A stretch of DNA of 64,000 nucleotides from Streptomyces sp. S465 (GTDB taxonomy: Bacteria > Actinomycetota > Actinomycetes > Streptomycetales > Streptomycetaceae), in the NCBI RefSeq assembly GCF_026898115.1, contig NZ_CP114036.1, positions 2,046,001 to 2,110,000 of the forward strand. The letters are read 5' to 3'. Of this stretch, positions 57,524 through 64,000 are shown in pieces. Numbering within the stretch: the first letter of the stretch is position 1; each line of letters starts with the position of its first letter. Both the position numbers and the translations under genes were made by a program. Under the pieces are notes generated by a model. The model saw nothing but the letters and a program-made list of their open reading frames with translations, did no database searches and was not told the DNA's origin.

Positions 57524-57592
57524 TTGACGGGGTCTTCAGCGTGAAGAAAACTGCCGTTCATCGGTCGGCATTGTCGAACACCTGACGACAAT
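57524..57592 (+). promoter_or_regulatory. glpF promoter region and GylR operator candidate
   Basis: TTGACG at 57524-57529 may be a -35 element. GCATTGTCGAAC at 57568-57579 repeats the motif found upstream of gylR. The inverted repeat ATTGTCG (57570-57576) / CGACAAT (57586-57592) is palindromic around a 9-base spacer. The region precedes glpF by about 115 bases. Confidence 0.55.
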
Positions 57593-57707
57593 ATTCGCTA
57601 TGGTGGACTCGCCGCGGGCCGACCAACGCCCTCCCACGAGGGCGCGGACCGTCCGGCACAACCCGGGGGGTTCGCCTTCCCCTGGACGAAGGACAAAGGA
57701 GTCGCGG

Positions 57708-58502
57708 GTGTCCAGCTCCGACATCTTCATCGGCGAGACCATCGGTACCGCCGTACTCATCCTGCTCGGCGGTGGTGTCGTCGCCGGCGTGAACCTGAAG
57801 CGATCCAAGGCGTTCGACGCCGGGTGGGTCGCCATCGCCTTCGGGTGGGGTTTCGCCGTCCTCACCGGCGCCTACATCTCGGCCCCGCTCTCGGGGGCCC
57901 ACCTCAACCCGGCGGTGACGCTCGGCCTCGCCATCGAGGGCGGCACCGAGTGGAGCGACGTGCCCGTCTACTTCCTCGGGCAGATGCTCGGCGCCCTCAT
58001 CGGCGCGACGCTGGTCTGGATCGCCTATCTCGGCCACTTCCACGCCCATCTCACCGACCGCGAGATCGTCGGCGGTCCGGGCGCCCAGAACACGGCCGCG
58101 GCGGACCGGCAGACGGCCCCCGGCCCCGGCCCGGTGCTGGGCGTCTTCTCCACCGGCCCGGAGATCCGCAACACCGCGCAGAACCTGGCCACCGAGATCA
58201 TCGCCACCGCGGTGCTGGTGCTCGCCATCCTCACTCAGGGGCTCAACGGCGACGGCAAGGGCCTGGGCGTCATCGGCGTCCTGATCACCTCCTTCGTGGT
58301 GGTCAGCATCGGCCTCTCGCTCGGCGGCCCGACCGGTTACGCCATCAACCCGGCGCGTGACCTCGGCCCCCGGATCGTCCACGCCCTCCTGCCGCTGCCC
58401 AACAAGGGCGGCTCGGACTGGGGCTACGCCTGGATCCCCGTCGTCGGTCCGCTCATCGGCGGCGCCATCGCGGGCGGGATCTACGAGATCGCCTTCGCCT
58501 AG
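57708..58502 (+). CDS. glpF: Glycerol facilitator (aquaporin family)
   Basis: 264 residues from GTG at 57708 ([21 protein letters not shown]), preceded by AAAGGAG at a spacing of 6. Six hydrophobic segments and both NPA boxes: [11 protein letters not shown] (about 67) and [11 protein letters not shown] (about 212). The Arg of the selectivity filter follows the second NPA, and the Asp in NPARD is typical of glycerol-permeable members. The gene begins the glpF-glpK-glpD operon; glpK starts 33 bases later. Confidence 0.96.
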   Translation: MSSSDIFIGETIGTAVLILLGGGVVAGVNLKRSKAFDAGWVAIAFGWGFAVLTGAYISAPLSGAHLNPAVTLGLAIEGGTEWSDVPVYFLGQMLGALIGATLVWIAYLGHFHAHLTDREIVGGPGAQNTAAADRQTAPGPGPVLGVFSTGPEIRNTAQNLATEIIATAVLVLAILTQGLNGDGKGLGVIGVLITSFVVVSIGLSLGGPTGYAINPARDLGPRIVHALLPLPNKGGSDWGYAWIPVVGPLIGGAIAGGIYEIAFA

Positions 58503-58535
58503 CCACCCCCACCACTCGCAGGAGAGCAGCAGACC

Positions 58536-60083
58536 ATGACCGACACCCACACCACGAGCGCTTCCTCGCACGGCCAGGGGCCGTTCATCGCGGCCATCGA
58601 CCAGGGCACCACCTCCAGCCGCTGCATCGTCTTCGACCGCGACGGCCGCATCGTCTCGGTGGACCAGAAGGAACACGAGCAGATCTTTCCCAAGCCCGGC
58701 TGGGTGGAACACAACGCCACCGAGATCTGGGAGAACGTCAAGGAGGTCGTCGCCGGCGCCATCACCAAGGCCGGGATCACCGCCGTCGACGTCAAGGCGA
58801 TCGGCATCACCAACCAGCGCGAGACCACCCTGCTGTGGGACAAGAACACCGGTGAGCCGGTGTACAACGCCATCGTCTGGCAGGACACCCGCACCGACGC
58901 CCTCTGCCGCGAGCTCGGCCGCAACGTCGGCCAGGACCGCTTCCGCCGGGAGACCGGCCTCCCGCTGGCCTCCTACTTCGCCGGTCCCAAGATCCGCTGG
59001 CTGCTCGACAACGTCGAGGGGCTGCGCGAGCGGGCCGAGGCGGGCGACCTGCTCTTCGGCACCATGGACTCCTGGGTCATCTGGAACCTGACCGGCGGCG
59101 TCAACGGCGGTGTGCACGTCACCGATGTCACCAACGCCTCCCGCACCCTCCTGATGAACCTGCACACCCTGGACTGGGACCAGAAGATCCTGTCCTCGAT
59201 GGACATCCCGGCCGCCGTGCTGCCGCGGATCCGCTCCTCCGCCGAGGTGTACGGGCACACCGCCGAGGGCGTCCTGGCGGGCGTGCCGGTCGCCTCCGCG
59301 CTGGGCGACCAGCAGGCGGCCCTGTTCGGCCAGACCTGTTACGCCGAGGGCGAGGCCAAGTCGACCTACGGCACCGGCACCTTCCTGCTGATGAACACCG
59401 GCGAGACGCCGGTCAACTCCTACAACGGCCTGCTGACCACGGTCGGCTACCGGATCGGCGACGAGAAGCCGGTCTACGCCCTGGAGGGCTCGATCGCGGT
59501 CACCGGTTCGCTGGTGCAGTGGATGCGGGACCAGATGGGTCTGATCAACAGCGCCGCCGAGATCGAGACCCTGGCGAGCTCGGTGGAGGACAACGGCGGC
59601 GCGTACTTCGTACCGGCCTTCTCGGGCCTGTTCGCCCCGTACTGGCGGTCCGACGCCCGCGGCGTGATCGCGGGCCTGACCCGCTATGTCACCAAGGCGC
59701 ACATCGCGCGCGCGGTGCTCGAGGCCACCGCGTGGCAGACCCGCGAGATCGTCGACGCGATGACCAAGGACTCCGGGGTCGAGCTCACCGCCCTGAAGGT
59801 GGACGGCGGTATGACCTCCAACAACCTGCTGATGCAGAGCCTCTCGGACGCCCTGGACGCACCCGTGGTGCGCCCGATGGTCGCCGAGACCACCTGCCTC
59901 GGCGCCGCCTACGCCGCCGGTCTGGCCGTGGGCTTCTGGCCGGACACCGACGCGCTGCGCGCCAACTGGCGCCGGGCGGCCGAATGGACCCCCCGAATGG
60001 ACGCGGACGTTCGCGACCGCGAGTACAAGAACTGGCTCAAGGCCGTGCAGCGGACCATGGGCTGGATCGAGGACGAGGAGTAA
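58536..60083 (+). CDS. glpK: Glycerol kinase
   Basis: 515 residues. FGGY family motifs: [19 protein letters not shown] (ATP/phosphate region), [44 protein letters not shown]-like [42 protein letters not shown]. Phosphorylates glycerol to sn-glycerol-3-phosphate. Sits between the facilitator and the dehydrogenase with 33- and 3-base gaps. Some GlpKs are regulated by phosphorylation of a His; none is clear here. Confidence 0.97.
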   Translation: MTDTHTTSASSHGQGPFIAAIDQGTTSSRCIVFDRDGRIVSVDQKEHEQIFPKPGWVEHNATEIWENVKEVVAGAITKAGITAVDVKAIGITNQRETTLLWDKNTGEPVYNAIVWQDTRTDALCRELGRNVGQDRFRRETGLPLASYFAGPKIRWLLDNVEGLRERAEAGDLLFGTMDSWVIWNLTGGVNGGVHVTDVTNASRTLLMNLHTLDWDQKILSSMDIPAAVLPRIRSSAEVYGHTAEGVLAGVPVASALGDQQAALFGQTCYAEGEAKSTYGTGTFLLMNTGETPVNSYNGLLTTVGYRIGDEKPVYALEGSIAVTGSLVQWMRDQMGLINSAAEIETLASSVEDNGGAYFVPAFSGLFAPYWRSDARGVIAGLTRYVTKAHIARAVLEATAWQTREIVDAMTKDSGVELTALKVDGGMTSNNLLMQSLSDALDAPVVRPMVAETTCLGAAYAAGLAVGFWPDTDALRANWRRAAEWTPRMDADVRDREYKNWLKAVQRTMGWIEDEE

Positions 60084-60086
60084 GCA

Positions 60087-61697
60087 ATGACCACCCTGCA
60101 GAGCGTTCCGTCACTCGGAACGCACCCGGCTGCCGGTTCGAACCCGAGCCGAGCCGAAACCCGGGAACAGCTCTCCAAGGCGACGTACGACCTCCTGGTG
60201 ATCGGCGGCGGCATCCTGGGCATCACCACTGCCTGGCACGCCGCCCAGTCCGGGCTGCGGGTGGCGATGGTGGACGCCGGTGACTTCGCCGGCGCCACCT
60301 CCTCCGCCTCCTCCAAGCTGCTCCACGGCGGCCTGCGCTACCTCCAGACCGGCGCGGTCAAGCTGGTCGCCGAGAACCACTTCGAGCGGCGCGCGGTCTC
60401 CCGCTCCGTCGCCCCGCACCTGTCCAACCCGCTCACCTTCTACCTGCCGGTCTACAAGGGCGGTCCGCACGGCGCGGCCAAGCTCGGCGCGGGCGTCTTC
60501 GCCTACTCGGCGCTCTCGGCGTTCCGTGACGGCGTCGGCCATGTCATCGGCGCCGACCGGGCCGCGCGCGACGTCCCGGAGCTGCGCACCGAGAACCTCA
60601 AGGCGGTCGCGGTCTACGGCGACGGCCAGATGAACGACAGCCGGATGGCCCTGATGACGGTCCGGGCGGCCGTGGAGGCGGGCGCCACCGTCCTCAACCA
60701 CGCCGAGGTCGTGGGCCTGCGCAAGAGCGACGGCCGGGTCACCGGCGCCGAGCTCAAGGACCGCACCGACGGTACCGAGTTCGGGGTGAGCGCCCGTCTG
60801 GTACTCAACGCCACCGGCCCCTGGGTGGACCATCTGCGCCGGATGGAGGACCCGAACGCGGCGCCGTCGATCCGGCTGTCCAAGGGCGCCCACCTGGTCC
60901 TCAAGCGCACCTCCCCGTGGCGGGCCGCGCTGGCCACCCCGATCGACAAGTACCGCATCACCTTCGCCCTCCCCTGGGAGGACATGCTGCTGCTGGGCAC
61001 CACGGACGAGGAGTTCGAGGGCGACCCGGCCGATGTCGCGGTCACCGAGAAGGACATCGCCCAGATTCTGGACGAGGCCGCCTTCTCCATCCGCGACCAG
61101 CAGCTCTCCCGCGATCTGATCACCTACTCCTTCGCCGGCCTGCGGGTGCTGCCCGGCGGCCCCGGCGACACCGCCAAGGCCAAGCGGGAGACCGTGGTCA
61201 CCGAGGGCCGGGGTGGGATGCTCTCCATAGCCGGCGGCAAGTGGACCACCTTCCGCCACATCGGCCGCACGGTGATGAACAAGCTCGCCCAGCTGCCGGG
61301 CCGGCCGCTCGCCGACGACATGGAGCCGGTCAGCCGGCTGCCCAAGCACATGCCGCTGCCGGGTCTGGCCAATCCGCACGCCGTCGAGCACCGGCTGCTG
61401 GTGGACGGCGGCACCCCCGGCCCGCGCATGGCCGCCGACACCGCCCGCCATCTGGCCACCCACTACGGCTCGCTCTCCTTCGACATCGCCCGGCTGGCCA
61501 GCGGCGATCCGGCGCTCGCGGAGCGCATCCACCCGGACGCCCCGGAGATCTGGGCGCAGGTCGTCTACGCGCGGGACTACGAGTGGGCGCGCACCGCGGA
61601 CGACGTACTGCGCCGCCGCACCACCCTGACCATCCGCGGCCTGGACTCCGAGGACATCCGGAGCCGGGTCGAGGATCTGCTGGCCAAGCGACCCTGA
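60087..61697 (+). CDS. glpD: Glycerol-3-phosphate dehydrogenase (FAD, respiratory)
   Basis: 536 residues. N-terminal FAD Rossmann motif YDLLVIGGGILGITTAWHAAQSGLRVAMVD (about 33-60), the DFAGATSSASSKLLHGGLRYLQ block, and NATGPWVDHLRR. C-terminal domain from about 390 (GKWTTFRHIGRTVMNKL). Oxidises glycerol-3-phosphate to dihydroxyacetone phosphate and passes electrons to the quinone pool. Its ATG is 3 bases beyond the glpK stop. A strong terminator follows. Confidence 0.97.
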   Translation: MTTLQSVPSLGTHPAAGSNPSRAETREQLSKATYDLLVIGGGILGITTAWHAAQSGLRVAMVDAGDFAGATSSASSKLLHGGLRYLQTGAVKLVAENHFERRAVSRSVAPHLSNPLTFYLPVYKGGPHGAAKLGAGVFAYSALSAFRDGVGHVIGADRAARDVPELRTENLKAVAVYGDGQMNDSRMALMTVRAAVEAGATVLNHAEVVGLRKSDGRVTGAELKDRTDGTEFGVSARLVLNATGPWVDHLRRMEDPNAAPSIRLSKGAHLVLKRTSPWRAALATPIDKYRITFALPWEDMLLLGTTDEEFEGDPADVAVTEKDIAQILDEAAFSIRDQQLSRDLITYSFAGLRVLPGGPGDTAKAKRETVVTEGRGGMLSIAGGKWTTFRHIGRTVMNKLAQLPGRPLADDMEPVSRLPKHMPLPGLANPHAVEHRLLVDGGTPGPRMAADTARHLATHYGSLSFDIARLASGDPALAERIHPDAPEIWAQVVYARDYEWARTADDVLRRRTTLTIRGLDSEDIRSRVEDLLAKRP

Positions 61698-61720
61698 CCC
61701 CCGCGGGGCCGCTTTCCCAG

Positions 61721-61770
61721 GGCCGGACGGCCGGGTGTGAAGAAACGTCTTCTCACCCGGCCGTCCGGCC
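61721..61770 (+). terminator. Terminator of the glp operon
   Basis: GGCCGGACGGCCGGGTG (61721-61737) pairs perfectly with CACCCGGCCGTCCGGCC (61754-61770); the inner bases almost pair too (TGAAGA / TCTTCT). No long T-tract follows, as usual in Streptomyces. Confidence 0.85.
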
Positions 61771-61816
61771 TGCTAGTTTGAGACGGCAACCAATGTCAGG
61801 AGGGGGTGAGCGCACG

Positions 61817-61906
61817 ATGCCCTACGCGGAGCACGCCATCTCGCTCACCGCCCGGCGCCATATCGATCTGCACCGCGTCTCCAGCGCGATCTGTCAGGGC
61901 CGCTGA
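61817..61906 (+). CDS. 29-residue leader peptide upstream of an ABC importer
   Basis: ATG at 61817 with a strong ribosome-binding site (AGGAGGGGGTGAG, 61799-61811) encodes MPYAEHAISLTARRHIDLHR VSSAICQGR. The RRH-x-DL-x-R-x-x-SAIC pattern is that of the actinobacterial leader peptides found in front of transporter and sulfur-metabolism genes. It has one Cys codon, TGT (rare in this genome), four codons from the end. The last codons form one arm of a terminator-like hairpin (61896-61929), so translation speed could control transcription of the downstream genes. Confidence 0.8.
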   Translation: MPYAEHAISLTARRHIDLHRVSSAICQGR

Positions 61907-61929
61907 CGGCTTTTCCGCCGCCCGGCCCT
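61896..61929 (+). terminator. Attenuator-like hairpin overlapping the leader peptide stop
   Basis: AGGGCCG (61896-61902) pairs with CGGCCCT (61923-61929), with an inner stem CGGC / GCCG (61907-61910, 61917-61920). A pyrimidine-rich T-containing run (TTCTCTTCACTCTCTTCCTG) follows. Its left arm lies in the last codons of the leader, so a stalled ribosome would prevent folding. Confidence 0.55.
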
Positions 61930-61965
61930 TTCTCTTCACTCTCTTCCTGCCTGGAGACTTTCCCC

Positions 61966-63570
61966 ATGCTCGGCTCGCGCCGTCGTTATGCCGTGTTCAC
62001 TTTTGTCACCGCCCTGTCCCTGGCCGCCACCGCCTGCTCGTCCTCCGGCGCGTCCGGCACGGGGAGTTCCACCCCGCACTCCGGCGGCCATCTGACCTTC
62101 GCCCTCGCCTCCGACCCGATCTGCGTCGACCCGCAGCAGCAGGGCAACAACGACGCGATCTACCCCGCCCGGCAGTTGGTCGACTCCCTCACCGACCAGG
62201 ACCCGAAGACCGGGAAGATCGTGCCCTGGCTGGCCAAGAGCTGGGAGGTGAGCAAGGACGCCACCACCTTCACCTTCCACCTCCGCCACGGCGCCACCTT
62301 CAGCGACGGGACCCCGGTCGACGCCCGCGCCGTCAAGGACAACTTCGACGGCATCGTGCGGCTCGGCGCCAAGTCGGTGCTGGGCGCCAGCTACCTGGCC
62401 GGGTACCAGGGCACCACCGTGGTCGACGAGGACACCGCGCGGGTGCGGTTCAAGGAGCCCAACGCGCAGTTCCTCCAGGCCACGTCCACCTTCACACTCG
62501 GTCTGCTCGCCCGGTCCACGACCCGGCTGCCGGCGGCGAAGCGCTGCACCGACCACATCGTCGGCTCCGGTCCCTTCACCCTCGTCGACTACACCCCGAA
62601 CAAGTCGGTCGAGGAGCGCCGCCGCTCGGGCTACACCTGGGGCTCGTCGCTGTGGCGCAAGAAGGGCCCGGCCTATCTGGAGCGGATCTCCTTCAAGGTG
62701 GTGCCCGAGTCCGGGGTGCGCACCGGCTCCCTCCAGTCCGGGCAGGCCGACGCCATCGGCGGCGTGGCGCCGCAGGACGAGGCCGGGCTGAAGAGCACCG
62801 GATTCACCCTGCTCAGCCGCGCCAACCCCGGAGTGCCGTTCGCCCTGACGGCCAACACCGCCCGCCCGCTCACCCGGGACGCCAGGGTCCGCCAGGCCAT
62901 CCAGCTGGGCGTGAACCGCAAGGAGGTGGTCGACACCGTCCTCAGCCCCCGCTACAAGCCGGCCACCAGCTCGCTGGCGTCCACCACCACCGCGTACAAG
63001 AACCTCGGCGACCGGCTGGCTTACGCCCCGGACCGGGCCAAGAAGCTGCTGGAGCAGGCGGGCTGGAAGCCCGGCCCCGGCGGCATCCGGGTGAAGAACG
63101 GCAAGAAGCTCTCCCTCACGGTGGTGTGGGCCACCAACTTCGGCCCCAACCAGACCGCGCTGGAGCTGATCCAGCAGCAGCTGAAGAAGATCGGCGTGCA
63201 GATCAAGCTGAAGTCCCATTCCATCGGGGACTACGTCGAGGTCCGGCAGAAGGGCGACTACGACTACGCCTGGGGCAACACCACCCGCGTCGACCCCGAC
63301 ATCCTGCGCACCTCCTTCTCCAGCGAGGGCCTCAACCTCTCCCGGCTGCACGACTCCGCCCTCGACTCCGTGCTCGACGAGCAGTCGGCCACGGCCGACC
63401 CCGCGCGGCGCGCCGAACACGCCGCCCGCGCCCAGGCCCTGGTGCTGGACAAGGGCTACCAGGTGCCGGTCTTCGAGCTCACCACCGTGATCGGGGTCTC
63501 GGACAAGGTCCACCACCTGGACTTCGAGGCGTCCTCCCGGCTCCAGTTCCACGACACCTGGCTGTCCTGA
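61966..63570 (+). CDS. ABC importer substrate-binding lipoprotein (family 5)
   Basis: 534 residues with a lipoprotein signal (FVTALSLAATAC, Cys about 24). Family-5 features: GGHLTFALASDPICVDPQQQ, LAKSWEVSKDATTFTFHLRHGATFSDGTPVDARAVKDNF, VRQAIQLGVNRKEVVDTVL, LSLTVVWATNFGPNQTALELIQQQLKKIGV. First structural gene of an operon with the permease 41 bases downstream. The Cys-containing leader hints at a sulfur-related ligand, but the substrate cannot be fixed from sequence. It is not closely related to the orphan pair at 48394 and 50075. Confidence 0.92.
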   Translation: MLGSRRRYAVFTFVTALSLAATACSSSGASGTGSSTPHSGGHLTFALASDPICVDPQQQGNNDAIYPARQLVDSLTDQDPKTGKIVPWLAKSWEVSKDATTFTFHLRHGATFSDGTPVDARAVKDNFDGIVRLGAKSVLGASYLAGYQGTTVVDEDTARVRFKEPNAQFLQATSTFTLGLLARSTTRLPAAKRCTDHIVGSGPFTLVDYTPNKSVEERRRSGYTWGSSLWRKKGPAYLERISFKVVPESGVRTGSLQSGQADAIGGVAPQDEAGLKSTGFTLLSRANPGVPFALTANTARPLTRDARVRQAIQLGVNRKEVVDTVLSPRYKPATSSLASTTTAYKNLGDRLAYAPDRAKKLLEQAGWKPGPGGIRVKNGKKLSLTVVWATNFGPNQTALELIQQQLKKIGVQIKLKSHSIGDYVEVRQKGDYDYAWGNTTRVDPDILRTSFSSEGLNLSRLHDSALDSVLDEQSATADPARRAEHAARAQALVLDKGYQVPVFELTTVIGVSDKVHHLDFEASSRLQFHDTWLS

Positions 63571-63611
63571 AGCGCTGTCCGGAACCACGCGAGCGAAAAG
63601 AGCGAACTCCC

Positions 63612-64000
63612 ATGCCGCGCTACCTTGTGCAGCGGCTGCTCCAGGCGGTCTTCGTGCTGTGGGCGGCCTTCACCACCTCCTTCGTCGTGCTGTATCTACT
63701 GCCCGGCGACCCCGTGTCGATCATGGCTTCGGGGGGCGGTGACACCAACGATGTGAGTCCCGAGCAGATCGCCGAGCTCAAGCGGACCTACGGTTTCGAC
63801 AAACCGCTGATCGAGCAGTACGGAGACCGGCTGTGGCACGCCCTGCGGGGCGACTTCGGGATCTCCGTGCAGAACGGTGACCCGGTCACCCGGCTGATCG
63901 CCGACCAGCTGCCCGCGACGCTCCAGCTCACCTCGGCCGCGCTGCTGCTGGCCACGGTGCTGGGGGCGGGCGTCGCCCTGGCGGCCACCTACACCCGGCG
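63612..64000 (+). CDS. DppB-like ABC permease (cut by the window edge)
   Basis: Starts at ATG 63612 and stays open to the last base, giving at least 129 residues: PRYLVQRLLQAVFVLWAAFT (first membrane helix), STVLLLPGDP-like VVLYLLPGDPVSIMA, ELKRTYGFDKPLIEQYGDRL, GDFGISVQNGDPVTRLIADQ, and the start of the second helix TLQLTSAALLLATVLGAGVA. This is the DppB/OppB permease N-terminus. It belongs with the binding protein upstream; further transporter genes should follow. Confidence 0.9.
   Translation, partial: MPRYLVQRLLQAVFVLWAAFTTSFVVLYLLPGDPVSIMASGGGDTNDVSPEQIAELKRTYGFDKPLIEQYGDRLWHALRGDFGISVQNGDPVTRLIADQLPATLQLTSAALLLATVLGAGVALAATYTR

Overview
The window is high-GC actinobacterial DNA with typical Streptomyces traits: GTG/TTG starts, C/G-ended codons, Tat export genes, a complete Pup-proteasome locus, a gylR-glpFKD glycerol operon and an IdeR/DmdR-type iron box. 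It falls into an accessory left end (1 to about 9.4 kb) and a conserved chromosomal right part, separated by a tRNA-Pro(GGG) gene at 9425-9501.

Accessory part. Positions 49-4887 hold a tightly packed four-gene cassette: a Crp/Fnr regulator with an intact cyclic-nucleotide pocket, a protein with a nucleotidyl-cyclase-like domain, a P-loop-like protein with a helical C-terminal half, and an unrecognised 263-residue protein. The last three overlap by 4 bases each. The C-terminus of the cyclase-like protein and the N-terminus of the next protein share a short glycine/aspartate motif, as seen in effector/receptor pairs of bacterial signalling and conflict systems. This is the best candidate for an undescribed system here. 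Next to it, 5.0-8.7 kb is a graveyard: a truncated IS, a remnant of a type I-E CRISPR array whose spacer is interrupted by an IS5-family element, a second frameshifted IS, and fused remains of a lactate/malate dehydrogenase-like gene and a LysR gene.

Conserved part. After an alpha/beta hydrolase and a very large Tat-exported beta-propeller/amidohydrolase come a metal/cobalamin-receptor-like protein and a ProU-type osmolyte importer (ATPase plus a permease fused to two binding domains) preceded by a leader terminator. Then follow a 5'-3' exonuclease, an iron-regulated siderophore-interacting protein, two IPT/TIG-repeat proteins and the helicase HelY. From 26.9 to 43.0 kb most genes run leftward: arc, dop, pup, an endonuclease VII-like gene, prcB, prcA, (LacI/MFS pair), pafA, two FKBP prolyl isomerases, pafB, pafC, two small genes, tatA and tatC. 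Together these supply pupylation, depupylation, the proteasome core and its ATPase, and the PafBC DNA-damage regulators.

Right end. A ferredoxin, TrmI tRNA methyltransferase, site-2 protease, RecB-type nuclease, orphan response regulator, two paralogous peptide-binding lipoproteins, a HAD phosphatase and cobalamin-dependent methionine synthase lead into gylR-glpF-glpK-glpD (glycerol uptake, phosphorylation, oxidation) with a shared operator-like motif. The window ends in a peptide-type ABC importer operon headed by a 29-codon leader peptide overlapping an attenuator-like hairpin. The last permease gene runs off the edge.

Gene functions are read from motifs and family knowledge; no database search was run.
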